Below are positions 12,581-24,561 of a stretch of 64,000 nucleotides of DNA, piece after piece (the stretch's first letter is position 1; each line of letters starts with the position of its first letter). The notes beneath the pieces are model-generated. The model worked only from the letters and a program-made list of their open reading frames with translations, did not search any database and was not told the origin of the DNA. This DNA is from Neckera pumila (Eukaryota > Streptophyta > Bryopsida > Hypnales > Neckeraceae). The position numbers and the translations under genes were made by a program. The DNA lies in contig OZ018417.1 in assembly GCA_963969595.1 (NCBI GenBank), forward strand, positions 436,501-500,500. Reading direction: 5' to 3'.

Positions 12581-13512
12581 TTAACCCCTAAAGGTCAGAG
12601 ATTATGTTTTCACTAGAAACACTCCAAAATTGCCTTTTCTAATACAAGTACCAAATTTAGAAAAAAAATATTTTTTGACTCATGTAACCATAGAATCTTG
12701 TAGTAAACTTGTTTGAGAATATGTCGAAAAAATTTCAGAATTTTCCACCTTGTGGACTGCAAGATATTAGCATTTGAATTGACAAAAAATGTTTTTTTGG
12801 GCCCTGCAAAAAATCGGGCAGCTGCTTTTTACAAGGTCACATTTAAATGAAAAAATGCCCGAAATGGTGGTTACTCCTTGGATTCATTCTTCAAAGCAAG
12901 TTGTCTACATGCTTAAACAACTTCAGATTATTTGGAATTATACAACATATAGGAAAAAAATATTAAGTAGGAAGAAGTAGAGAATGATTCAAAACACAAA
13001 ATTGTTAAGAATTTAATTATGGAATTGAAAAATGTCAATCCCAACGGTTGTAATGTTGCAATAAACAATATACATCCTATGCTTTTATTTTTTTCAAAAA
13101 ATATTAAAAATTGAGTTAAATAAAGGACTTCAAAATTTATTTTAGAGCAAGGAATCCATCATTGCCCACAAATTAGAACACCTCATAATTTTCATCTCAT
13201 AAATCAAAATGGAATAATTCAAAGCTTTACCCGTGTATATAAATCTAAAGAACCGATTTCAAATTTTTATTTTTTTAAAAAGTGATTTTTGAGAAATTTT
13301 TTGAGCTGCCCGCCGACCATTGAAAATGACATATCATCCAATAACTTTTTTACCATGTAGTCAAAAGTTTGAAAATTGTTGGGCCTTAAAGCTACTCCTT
13401 GGGTACACATTGTGTAAAATTTTCAAAGAAAAACAATAAAATTTCCGTCCGTAGTGAGTTGCCCAAAATTGCTATGTTGCCAAAAAACACCGTTTGGTCC
13501 TTTAGGGGTTAA
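12581..13512. mobile_element. TTAA-bounded element, family A
   Basis: The left end TTAACCCCTAAAGGTCAGAG and right end GGTCCTTTAGGGGTTAA enclose about 0.93 kb homologous to 6285-7218. No transposase reading frame is present, so the element is non-autonomous. Confidence 0.65.
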
Positions 13513-15279
13513 CTTCACAAGGATTGGATCATTGGAGATATTTCTTAAGAAAAATAGTCAAACTTGCCATTTTTTGGTGCATTGATTAGGATTGAAAATT
13601 AAAACATGTTTTTTAATTTCAACCATTCAAAAGTTTAGTAGACCTATGTAAAAGAATGTAGAAATAATTTCAATCCATTTGACCATGTGGATTTAAAGAT
13701 AATAATCTTAACTTCAAAGTAAGAAAAAAAACTTTCTTTTCATTCCTTGGATACAAGGGAAATCAACTTTGAGCCCTCTTGGATTAATATATTTCCTCTT
13801 TACAAAATTGAGTCCATACACCATTTAGTACTAAATCTTATTAGGTATATACATGCAAAATATCAAAAACAGATAAGGTCTATCTTACTCTAAATCACCT
13901 TGCAATACAAAGAGGTCATATAAACTGGTAGTACAATATTTTTTTTTTTTATGATTTCTTTATGTAGTGAGGAAAGTTTTAACTTGAAACCCAAATGGTG
14001 AGAACCTTTAAAATATGCTGAAAAAATTCAAGAACTTTGAGATCTCAAATTTCAAGATAATCGAGTATGTATTTAGTAGAAAATGATTTTTTTGAACTCA
14101 CCCGACAAGGTTAGTAGAGTTTTGACTCCTCTCAGTACGAGTCTTTTGTGTTTTTTCTTGTGAAAGTATATTTTTGTGAAAATTGTACACTAAAATGCCA
14201 AATTTCAATAGTAGACTTTGAATTTAGCAAAAGATGCCAAAATGTTTAAATTGCTTGTATATATTTTTGGGCAACATAAGTTTTGATTTGAGCCTCCAAC
14301 TTGAACATTTTTGACTCTTGCAAAGAAGATGAATGTCCCCATCTTGTCTCAAATTGTTATAATTATTCATTCAAAATTGACTTTGTGTAACCTTATCTAA
14401 AATTTCATCCTTCCGTTGAATGGTTATACTATCCTTTAGAGATTAAATAATGTTTGAGGACTACAAATTTATACACTACATTGAAGTGTGGTTAATTGAG
14501 TTAGAAACAAAAGTCTAGAAGTTCAAAGAATCTCAAGAATGTTGCATAGTCATTTTTGATAAATAATGTTTTGTGAACTATTGTATTTAATCACCAAGAA
14601 AACTAAATCCTAAATAGTTTTGACATGGAATTGCAAAATGTCAATCCCAACTGTGAAAATGTTTTGGAAAGTACTATACATTCTGTTGCAATTTAAAAAT
14701 TAAGAAAAAATATAAAAACTGCTCTAAAAAATTTTACATGTTATCTTTGCTAAAAGAAAACATAGTTGCTTGGAACAAAAAATCTTCATATCTTTCATCT
14801 CATTGATAAGAATGGAATGAACCAACACTTTCTTTGTATATATAGTATTAATAAACCAAAAAATAATTGAAAATAATTTGAAACTGTTAAAAATTATCTG
14901 CCTCTAAAACAAGAAAAGCATATATTTTTCGACCCACATGTTGAAATTCCATGAAATTTACCTTTAACAGAAAGTATTTATTATTCAACTCTTTCCTAAA
15001 ATTTTCACTAAAAAAGATCAGAAATTTCACCTCCAATAAGCTGCATTAATTATCTAACAAGTAGCAACCCACTTTGAATCTCTTGGAATTTTAGGGATTA
15101 CAATACTTTTAATTTAAATGTATTTCAAATAGATCAGTTAGAAAAGTTCAATGTTTTCTTCATATGAAAAGTAAGTACTAATTCAATAATTATTGTGCTA
15201 CCCCAATAGGGCACAAAATTGGTTTCTTGTAACCGGCTTACAATGACCCTAATGATAATTGAGAAATTACTTGCCTAAT
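13513..15279. other. AT-rich intergenic DNA
   Basis: No recognisable exon, RNA gene or bounded element. Short segments (for example 'tcatctcattgataagaatggaatga' near 14797, given here only as a landmark for a longer match) resemble the interior of family A elements, suggesting eroded copies. Confidence 0.5.
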
Positions 15280-15655
15280 ATTAGAGAAAAATCAGCCTTC
15301 CGGAGGGCTTCTCCATAGACCCCTTTAGTATCATGAAATTTTGTTTATCGGGTCTGAAAAGTTATTTTTTCCCCTACTTTTGCGCAGCTGAAATTGCTGT
15401 GACAATGGTGCAGGAACCTAGATTTTCAAATAAAAATTTATTATTATCAATATTGATAATAATAATATTATTATTCATCTTTACAAAATAAAAAAAAAAT
15501 TAATTAATTTTTTATAAAAATCTAACTGCTCTGGCAAGCAGTCATATACTTTGATTGCTCATTGGGGGTACTTTTCCAAGTTGACAGGCCAAGCTTGAAA
15601 TAGCTTGGCATGTCAACTTGGAGCGGCCCTTTGGAGGGCTGATTTTTGCTCTAAT
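15280..15655. mobile_element. MITE-like element, family F
   Basis: The segment is bounded by inverted termini. The left reads ATTAGAG, AAAAATCAGCC, TTCCGGAGGGC; the right reads GCCCTTTGGAGGGC, TGATTTTTGCTCTAAT. It contains GCAGGAACC, an AT-rich core with TTATTATC/GATAATAA, and a GCTCTGGCAAGC stem, all in the same order as at 11633-12061. It carries no coding sequence. Confidence 0.65.
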
Positions 15656-16521
15656 GCGTATCGAGAGTTAGAGGACTGTTGCAAGAAACACTTGTTGTTG
15701 GTTTCAAAAGAATGAATATTGTGACTTTTGGAATTTTTTTGGAATTTAAAAAAAAAAAAAAAAAATTATGAAAAATTTATAAAGCATTGAAAATAATAAG
15801 TCTTTAAAAATTTAAACCTAGAAAAATTTATCACGAAAAGTTATGCACAAGAAAGGATGATGGAAAATGCCAAGAACATGAACACTTTGATGTTTGATTT
15901 TTAGAAAATAGTAAAAATGTAAAAACTAAAAAATATTTATTTTTCCTAACTTAAAGGTTCTTTTTTCCAACCATTTTCATCTTGGAGAGAAAAAATTGTC
16001 TTCTAAATGCACTTACACAAAAGGAATACACTTTGAGCACTACAATGGACTCTCTTGGAATTCCCTTCAATTGATTTGGAGATTCTATAGTTTTTCTTTG
16101 CAAATTTCTCCTAGTTTTTATGTTTCCTTGTGTTCTATTGTTACCATGGAGGGATCTTCAAAGAATTCCTACACATGAGAAAATCATGGATTTTCTTTAC
16201 AAGTATTTTCATAAATTCTCTCCAAATTCCCTCTACAAGGAAATGTGAAACAAAGAATTTTGTGCATTTTTCAGGGGAAAATTGTGCATCTTTCAGTGAT
16301 GTCCCCGCCTCCAAATCTATTGAATTTGTGAAATTTAGTATTTCAAAATGTAGATTTATGCCTCCAAAATCTAGATTTAATGTAGATTTTAGCTTGCATA
16401 ATCAATACAATTCATAGATTTTGAAAGCTAAAATTTGACAAAAATGTAGATTATGAATTTTCAATCTTATTGATTTGTATACTTCAAAATTTCAAAATTT
16501 GTACATTGCAGATTTGCACAT
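15656..16521. other. AT-rich intergenic DNA
   Basis: An 18-base A run lies near 15748. Between about 15990 and 16420 short open frames exist on the plus strand, but none has a recognisable motif or splice context. I see nothing else. Confidence 0.5.
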
Positions 16522-16802
16522 CATGGTTGTTATATCGAACAGAATTTTACTGTTCACGGACAAATCAGACGAATCTGCGTTGACTGGCTGCAAACTTTGG
16601 AGGCCAATAACTTTTGGAAAAATTGTCCAAATTGGGCATGTGATATGTTTTTCGGCATCTACAATTTTCTGTAGATGCCGAAAAACATATCACATGCCCA
16701 ATTTGGACAATTTTTCCAAAAGTTATTGGCCTCCAAAGTTTGCAGCCAGTCAACGCAGATTCGTCCGTGAACAGTAAAATTCTGTCCGATATGACAACCA
16801 TG
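16522..16802. repeat. 281-bp near-perfect inverted repeat (hairpin)
   Basis: The left arm 16522-16663 and right arm 16670-16802 are almost exact reverse complements around a six-base loop (ATTTTC). The main asymmetry is about nine extra bases (AAATCAGAC) in the left arm near 16562; a few single mismatches lie near the outer ends. Such perfect arms imply a recent origin, and a transcript would fold into a long double-stranded RNA. It could be a young foldback MITE, a proto-MIRNA or an hpRNA locus. Confidence 0.85.
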
Positions 16803-19400
16803 TTGCACATTTCTAAATTTCTTAGATTTCTAAATTGTACAAACTCTAGAAAAGTTAGATTTTGTAAAATCAATGGAATTCATTGCTTTGGAGGTTACAT
16901 GACAACTTACAAGTCTTATATGTCCAACCTCACTATACCCTTGACAATTGATATGGGACAATTGCATCTTTTGAATCTATCAAATCTTAGGTGGAAAAAA
17001 AATTGACATGTAAGATGTATACAAAGTCTACCAATTTTCCTATGTACTAGAAAAAAAGGCCAAAAAACGAAATTCTCGGAGGGGATTTCCATTATAGTGC
17101 CTATAGGGAACCTTGAAAATATTTCCTATGTACATGTTGAAGGTGAAAAGTTTATTTAAAAAAAAAAATCTCTTTGTGGTCTTATGTAAATTTAGTAGAA
17201 GTCATTATATTCCAATTTTGAGCTTCAAATTTGCATTTTGGATCAAAAACAATACTAACCTCCCTCAAATTGGCTAAAGAGGACATCCAATCAGGGGCTA
17301 TTTATAAATAGTAAATATAAAATTGACATACAATGCAAAAGTTATGAGCAAAGAACCACTTGTCCAAGACCAAGGGGACAAGAAAAAAAGGACAAGTGTT
17401 TCTTTCAATCACCCTAGAATCAAGTTGCCCATGACATTTACTCATGTTGACAAGAGTTGAAATCAACATAGAAAATAAATAAAAAATTTATATTTGCATT
17501 GATAGACTACTAATATTTTATAGAATTTGTTTTAAGTTTGTTGACAATGATACAAACATTGTTGGCACAATACAAGCATGGTGTAGGTTATATTGCAGAG
17601 TTCAACAACTTGTGCACTCAGAGTCCACTTTGTCTGAAAATGCATCATAATGGTTCCCAAATCAGTTGCAAGATGTTGCAGTCAATATTCAGTGCGTCAT
17701 TTCCACCACCAATTCAGTTCTACGCCCAACAGCCCATTCAAAATTTACTTTCAAACAGAAACAGTCTGTGACTCTGTGTATGTAACTAATGATATTAATT
17801 TCCCTGCGGCCCTGCCCCCTCCTTCTGCATCTAGGCTTCCATGCCCTTTCACAAGTTGCAACATTGAATGGAATTTGATGTACCTGTAGCTATGAAAATT
17901 CAGTTCATCTTCCACAGTTCAAAAAATTCTAGTTGGCTAACTAGACACCGGCATACAGTAATTTTTGTCTTTCCTTTGTGCGTGCACACAGTGAGAGCAC
18001 ACACCCCAGGATTCGATTAGAGCTTCACAAGCTGATGATTGGTATGATTGCTTCAAGTACTGCAAACAGTTTTAGATAAAAAAGAATAACTCGGGCTATG
18101 GCCGCAGTGAATGAAGGTCGTTCCACCAACTAATAAGCTAGCCACATGGACCGCGTCGATATCGATCGGAAGCAAGCAAGCGCTACCCTGGTTTTAGATA
18201 AACACTGATAAAGAGTGCCATGGTATATAACTCAAGTGGAAATAGTTCAACAGAGTCGTGTCCAATTGCTCTGCCAGTTTGAATGCGTGAATGAATGAAA
18301 TCGAGAACTGAAGAGAATTGAAGAGCAATGCAAAGCATATATACATTACATTTAATGCATATTAGTTTGCAAATTTAAGGTAATCTAACATGTGAAGCAC
18401 AGCATTATATTCCCATGAATATCAGAAGCTCAGCAACTGCGCCATTCTTGCAAGCACGTGAATCTTCGGTAACTTCATGCTCAGTCCATGTTGCTGATAT
18501 ATTATGAAAGAAACGAAGGGGGGAGCTGCTGCTACAGTGGCTGCACCGGCAAGGACGCACGGTCATCAAAGGAAATATGGCAAGCGAAATGCAGATCGAG
18601 GAGAGTGACCTTTGGTCCCGTTTTAGTGACTGTCGGACAGTGAGGCCTCCATTGAAATTAGCTGGGGACTGACACAGGTTTTGGGAGCAGCCACTAATAG
18701 ACAAATAAGGTAGAAACAGCTATTACTGGTCACTTAAAACTGGTGTGTATAGATGGAGTGAAAATCACAATTAGTTGCTCTTTTTGCCCTGTAGACAAAT
18801 GGAATCAATAATATTAAAAAGTAAAATAAAAACTTAGAGAGTTTCTTGTATTTTTTGAAAGTTTTCAAAGTCAAAATTGGAAGAAACTTCAAAGTGTTCA
18901 ATAGGTGCATGTTTGAAGCCCTTTGAGCAAGACCCCAAACCATTCACTAAAAGTTTGTTACTTTACAACCATAGGGTGCCATTTGTAAAGTTGAAGCTAT
19001 TCAAAATGAAGAGTTTGAGGTCATATTGGTGACACTTCAATGGACACCTATTTGACAGCCAGAGAAAATGGTGAAGGGTATAACTACCTTAAGTCATATC
19101 CCATAGAGACCCAAATATCTCGAAATGATAATTACCAGCCAGCTAAGGAAAGCGAGAAACTTGTATGCCCAAGCCCAAGCGACTGACGGACGTTCGCCCA
19201 GGGTTGACAATTGACGACTTTGGTTCTCAGTCATGGCCCTAGAAATATTTTACTAGAAATATTTACCAACCAGCCCAAACGACAGACAGAGTTCAACTGT
19301 TGCGCCGGGGGAACAGTGCAGTAGTGCAACTGTAGCTGGAAGCATGGTAGTAGTACTGTAACAAGTTTACCAATCGTAGAACGAAAGGCTGGGATTTTTT
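16803..19400. other. Intergenic DNA with a dispersed repeat and no recognisable gene
   Basis: The part from about 17040 to 17470 resembles, in inverted orientation, 45130-45440 (shared 'ccttggtc/gaccaagg', 'ggacaagtg', and the segment describing 'gacatccaatcagg' near 17283). From 17500 to 19400 composition becomes more mixed and gene-like, but frames are short and carry no family motif. An unrecognised 99-codon minus-strand frame at 18405-18704 is not supported by anything else. Confidence 0.45.
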
Positions 19401-21617
19401 GATGAGGTGATTGGGAACTAGTTAGGAGCTTACCTGAAGAGTCGGATTTTTCGACACCTGACCGACGGAGACCGGAAGTGAGAGCATGCAGTGGGTCCGG
19501 AGAACTCCCGAATTGAATTAAAAAAATGAGAAGATTTCATTTGTCCCCCAAAAAATATTAAAGAAATGAGAAGCCTACTTGAAGCGGAAGGACTGTGGCA
19601 AGCCAAATGGGACCCGTGCCTTGAATGCTACCAGAGGAGTTGCTGCACGTCGAGGGGGCCTAGCTCGGGGGTCCCCGACCACCCCCACAGCCTTTTTAAA
19701 GCCAACCCGTTCTACCCCTCTCGCATGGATCTCTGCTTGCTCAAAAACTTACACTGCTCTTCTCTGCCTCGGTTTCAGTGCCCTGCTCGTGCTCCCGCCA
19801 CTGACCATCCTGCGGGATTGATCATGATGCCTTTCTAAGTTAGACAGATCGACAGTCGTTTGAACTTCGCCTGGCTGTCTGTGCCTACGTACAATTCCGT
19901 CCCCTTTCCATCCCACTACCAACACACCCACATTCAGAAGTAGATTGAAGCTTTGTAAGTGCAACGGGTCCTAGCTGAATTCCCTAGTTGCTGCAAACAT
20001 TCAGACACGACATTCATCACGAGCGCTAGCTCGCTGCAACGGCGGCAGGCGGGCGAGCAAGGCCAGCAGTTGGACGTACCTTTGTCTAAGTTTGGGTATA
20101 TTCCGAGTACGATTTTTCTATTTCTTGTTTGAGGAGCTTCCTGACCATCAGCGTCGGTTGGTTGACGAACAGAGTCATCCAAGGTATCGCCAGAAAGAAA
20201 GTAACTTAGTGATGGTGGGATTTCCAGCGATCTGCTTGTCTGAGAGAAAGAGAGAGAGCTTGAGACTGGACATTCAATCTAACTAGCCTTGAAGGATCCA
20301 TCACGTTCAGAAGAGCGAGCGGATTTAGGGTCCGTGTGCAATGGAAACGGTGTGCTGCTCATGCTAGCCCGTCCGTGTTCCTGTCTGGCAACAACTGAAA
20401 TGTGACGCTTTCTGAGGCTAATCGGTAGGATTCTAATGCTGGAGGTCCCTCTTTGTAGGATTCACGTGGAATTGGAGACAGTGCTTGGTGAAGACTTGGA
20501 AGGCTTGTTTGGCGACTTCGTTCGGCCATTAAGTGCAAGAGATTTGCCGATCGTGTTCTTTCTTCAGAGTGCCTGAACCGGGATCTAGAAGCTCTCTGCG
20601 TGGTATTCATGGTCGGTGATCTGTTGGAGATTCAGCCCAACGACTAGCATTGCCAGCAGCGGTTTTAGTCACCTAGAGAAGAGTAGTTCCAGGCAATCCT
20701 TGGCAACTAGCGTGCTAGCCAGGTAGACTCAGGTTTCCAGTATTGGCTGAGTTCTTGATATCATTGATACATTTCCAAGAGCTGCTACCAAGCAAAATCA
20801 GAGCACCTGAACGGCACAGGCAATTTTGAAGAACCCCAGTGGTCCAAAACCCTGATCATCATAGCCTGTACTGTTCAACGATTGTATGCCGCTCTCTTGT
20901 TTTCTGCTTCGCGAACAGACTCCGAGGAGCTGCATCTACAAATCCAGCCGAGAGTGAATACGGTGAGGGTGAATACGGCGAGGAGCTAGCATCTGCCCAG
21001 CTCTCTACATCCATTCGATCGATCGGCAGACTTCCTCTGTTAAAGCATGTCGTCAAAAAGCTGGCGGGACGGTAAGCGCACACATCATTTTTAACGTGCG
21101 AGTTTGATTCATTTTCTGCACGCTCTTTCCCTCCTTGTCCATGCTTGCAATGTGGATATACTCGGATTGGGTCTAACAATCAATAAGAGTCCAAGGTTAA
21201 TCTTATCTTTTGGGAACGGTGGAAAAATAGGATGAATTTGGCCACTCCGTCTTACTAATCGAAGGACTGTCACTTTAATTAGCAAGCATAAGTCCTACTC
21301 AATGAACTGAAACACTTTGTGGAATACCGCGAACACTCCCGACTGACGAGAGAACGGAATTATGTAGCTAGCTTGAACCTGAAAATAGAATACAGATGAA
21401 TGTTCACTAGACTATCGATCGATCTTATTATGAATGTATGCTCCTAATTCAAGTGCAGCTAGCTAGCTAGCTAGCTACAATTTCATAAAACTGTGTATAT
21501 ACACATCATCGTCATAAAATGATGATCGACTCGATCGGAAGTCCTCAAGTTTTGGATGTAAATTGACTTGCCTCAATTGAGGTGCTAATTAACTGTGCTG
21601 ACAATGGTGGTGTGCAG
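19400..21617 (+). promoter_or_regulatory. Probable promoter and 5' leader of the RSL gene
   Basis: Base composition rises toward coding-like GC here, but no long conserved frame is present. A strong donor (GACG|GTAAGC at 21071/21072) and a strong acceptor (GTGCAG| ending at 21617, preceded by a CTAAT branch-like site near 21584) suggest an intron of 546 bp in the 5'UTR. The leader upstream contains several ATGs. A CTAGCTAGCTAGCTAGCTAG microsatellite lies at about 21458-21476. The transcription start cannot be placed from sequence alone. Confidence 0.4.
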
Positions 21618-21624
21618 TGCATCC

Positions 21625-24561
21625 ATGCTTCCAGATGACTTGCAGGAGATGAAACGGGAGTCGGCGTCTGCATTTGGAGACGAGCCATTTGGAGCTATGG
21701 CAGGCCAGCCCAGCCCAACAACAACGGAGTCCGCCTCAGACCAAACCTCGACGTGCTTTCTCAGCGTTGGCGTGGGCAGCAGTACTGCGACTCCGACTCC
21801 TTCTGCGTGCGAGACGGCCATGTGGGAGGAATGGACGCAAGCCACCTCCGCAGGCGACGAAGCGTCGACCAGCAACTTCCTTCCAGACCTCGCCAGCCGC
21901 CTCTCGTTCCAGCCCAGCGACATGCTGGCCACTTGGATGTCCAGCTTCCACCCGCTCGCGTCCTCCTCCTTGAACCCCGATCTCGTCGTGGACGTAGTCA
22001 CCGCAGGCCTTCTCGATCCTTCCGACATGGTGGTCGACTCCACCGCAGAGTTTCCACTGGCCTTCGAGAAATCCCCCTCGCACCGCCATTTGCGGCGAGC
22101 GGGCGCAGGCACGCTGGGGCCGCTCTCCCCGTCGTCGCCTCTGGCCATCCAGAACGGGCTGCTGAACCCACTGGGCGACCCGTGGGATAGTTGCCCCCAG
22201 TGGTCGACGGTGACCAGTACTGGCCAAACGTCGTATGACAATTACGGCCACGGCACCAGGAGAATTCGAAGTCCCAGTCCTAGTTTTCTCCCTGATCATT
22301 CTTCCGCTGCGATTGACCATTTGGAAAACAGCAGCAGCACATGCAGATACAGGCCACGTCACACCGATATCTTCATCGGTCCGAACGGGACGTTCGAGTC
22401 CACCCCGGGAGGCTGGACGCCGCAGTTGATGTACGACGCTATGTCGGAGACGACGACGGTGGGATCCTCCGTGACGCCCTTGAAGCTGATGGCGTCGTTG
22501 CGAGAAGCAGGGGAAGCCACCAGCAGCGAGGTTTGCGTAGAGAGCCAGACTGGGCAGACTGAGATCGACCTCGATATGCTTCGAGACAGAATTCGGACTG
22601 TCATCTCAGTGGAGCCTCCTTCGCAGGGAGGGAGCGCGGGCACCATGTCCAGCATGAGGGCGAATTGCAATCGAGCCGGAGCGGAATCGACGAGTATGAC
22701 GACGACGAGGACGACGCAGGTGGTCTGGCCTGGGAAGCACCGCCTCGAGCTGGTGGAAGTAATCGACAGGGAAGAAGATATGAAAAGCAGCAGCCCACCC
22801 CTGCTCAAACGTCCCAAAATTACCACGGTAAGCATTAATCGATATACCAATTTCCATTCTTCCTCCCGATCGACATATCTATTCCAGATTTGGGCTTCAC
22901 AGCTGGAATTTGAAGAGTTTAGCAACTTTTATCAGCAATCTTTGAATTAACAAAATGCAAAGTTTGGAACATGCATGCTTGGAGCAATTTTTTTCAGCAA
23001 ACGTGCAACAGTTTTCCAGCAAACTTGTTCCAAAACGCTGTTCCCTTCGGACAATTATAATAGAAACGTTGAATCTCAATTTGGAATCACGTTCTTTCGT
23101 TATCAGCGACGTTCAAATGTTGCTAAAGTGCATTGCTAAGGGACTGAATTCTACTAGCTAGTGCGATCTATGCCACAACTATTAACCTCCCCCCATGCAA
23201 TTTAGTCTAGTATAATTGCGGATATATATCTTTCAAGACATGTGGCAGGCAGACAGGCGCGTTTTCATTGATTCTGATAAGCTGCTGCTGTTTCAGAAGA
23301 TCGATCGACCGATCGGCTGACTAGTAAGCTACGGGTAAGATAGAGATGGTAGCTAGCTAATTCGATCTGATTTGTACGGATGGTTTCAAGCCTGCTTTGA
23401 TTGATTAAATAGTTTGTTCTGTTAAATATAATTGCCCCAGGTGGAGCAGGCTAAAGCATTGCAGTGGAACGATCTGTCGCTGCGAGGATCCGAGCTAAGG
23501 TCGTACTACTGCCCTCGGAGTAGCAGCCTTTCAGCAGCAGCAGCAGCAGCAGCTGAGGCGATGGACATCATAGCCATCGGCCCGGCGCTCAACACCAACG
23601 GCAAACCTCGAGCGCGGCGGGGCTCTGCTACCGACCCGCAGAGCGTGTACGCCAGAGTAAGACATCACTTAAATCACGACTCTTGCTTTTAAATTACTAT
23701 TCCACTGCCTAAAATCACATTCATTATTTATGTAGAGCTCAAAGGCGGTTACCTTAAGTTTCGTGAATAGTATTACGTACTGATCTCGAATTCTAACGGA
23801 TTTTCCCATGTCCGTGACTGCAAATTTGGCAGCATAGACGCGAGAAAATCAACGAACGCTTGAAGAATTTACAGAACCTAGTCCCGAATGGAGCCAAGGT
23901 GGACATTGTTACCATGCTGGACGAAGCCATTCACTACGTCAAATTCTTGCAACATCAAGTCGAGGTAATAATATTACTGACCTTTGATGTAAGTTCATGA
24001 CAAAGACCTGAGTGTTCTTGTCAGGAGTTATGGATTCCAAGTCGTGAGACCAACAATTCTACGTATCAATAGTTCGTAAAGCTAATATTTATACTAGGAA
24101 TCTTGTAATGAAATGTCAATGCTAAGTATCATCACAAAAAAACAATTGAAGTACTACAGGTACCATATACACATGTTTGCAAGGTTCAGTTTGAATCCCG
24201 AATTGAAACGGCAGTTTCACAATCATAAGCTCTTCATATTCCAACACAGAAAGTAATATTATTGAATCTTTAGTTGATAAATATGTTTTTTTTTTTAAGG
24301 TGTTTGTTTAGGGAACAGAGACTTTGTTAACAATTATGGACACGGCGACTGCCTGTAACACCATGGCAACCATTTTCAACTGAAACGTTTGGTCTACGTC
24401 TAGCTGATGGTTGGCCCTCACTGTCTTGGGTATGGGAACAGCTGCTCAAGTCCGACGACCTCTGGAGGTATGCAACTCCAAATAGTTACAATGGCCTGGA
24501 CCTGACCTCTCTGTGCCCACATTGGAGGGACCTGGAGTCAAGTGCATCCCAGCAGTACTGA
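21625..24561 (+). CDS. RSL: RSL/RHD6-type bHLH transcription factor (subfamily VIIIc)
   Basis: Four coding exons join in phase 0 (21625-22827, 23441-23656, 23833-23964, 24442-24561) to give about 556 residues. The C-terminal third carries the RSL hallmark [13 protein letters not shown] followed by [11 protein letters not shown], a loop with [13 protein letters not shown] and helix two [15 protein letters not shown], then the family tail [18 protein letters not shown]. Known RSL proteins are nuclear regulators of root-hair and rhizoid outgrowth. Residues 1-400 are low-complexity, acidic and Ser/Thr/Pro-rich and look like an activation region. Exon 2 encodes a seven-alanine run from a GCA repeat. 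The start is ATG 21625, just after a good acceptor; ATG 21604 in the same frame is used only if that intron is not spliced. In the basic region the usual E-box-reading Glu appears to be Ala, as I recall for this subfamily. Confidence 0.93.

Noticed and set aside
18405..18704. A 99-codon minus-strand open frame
   Set aside because: No recognisable domain, splice context or coding-like pattern; not supported as a gene.
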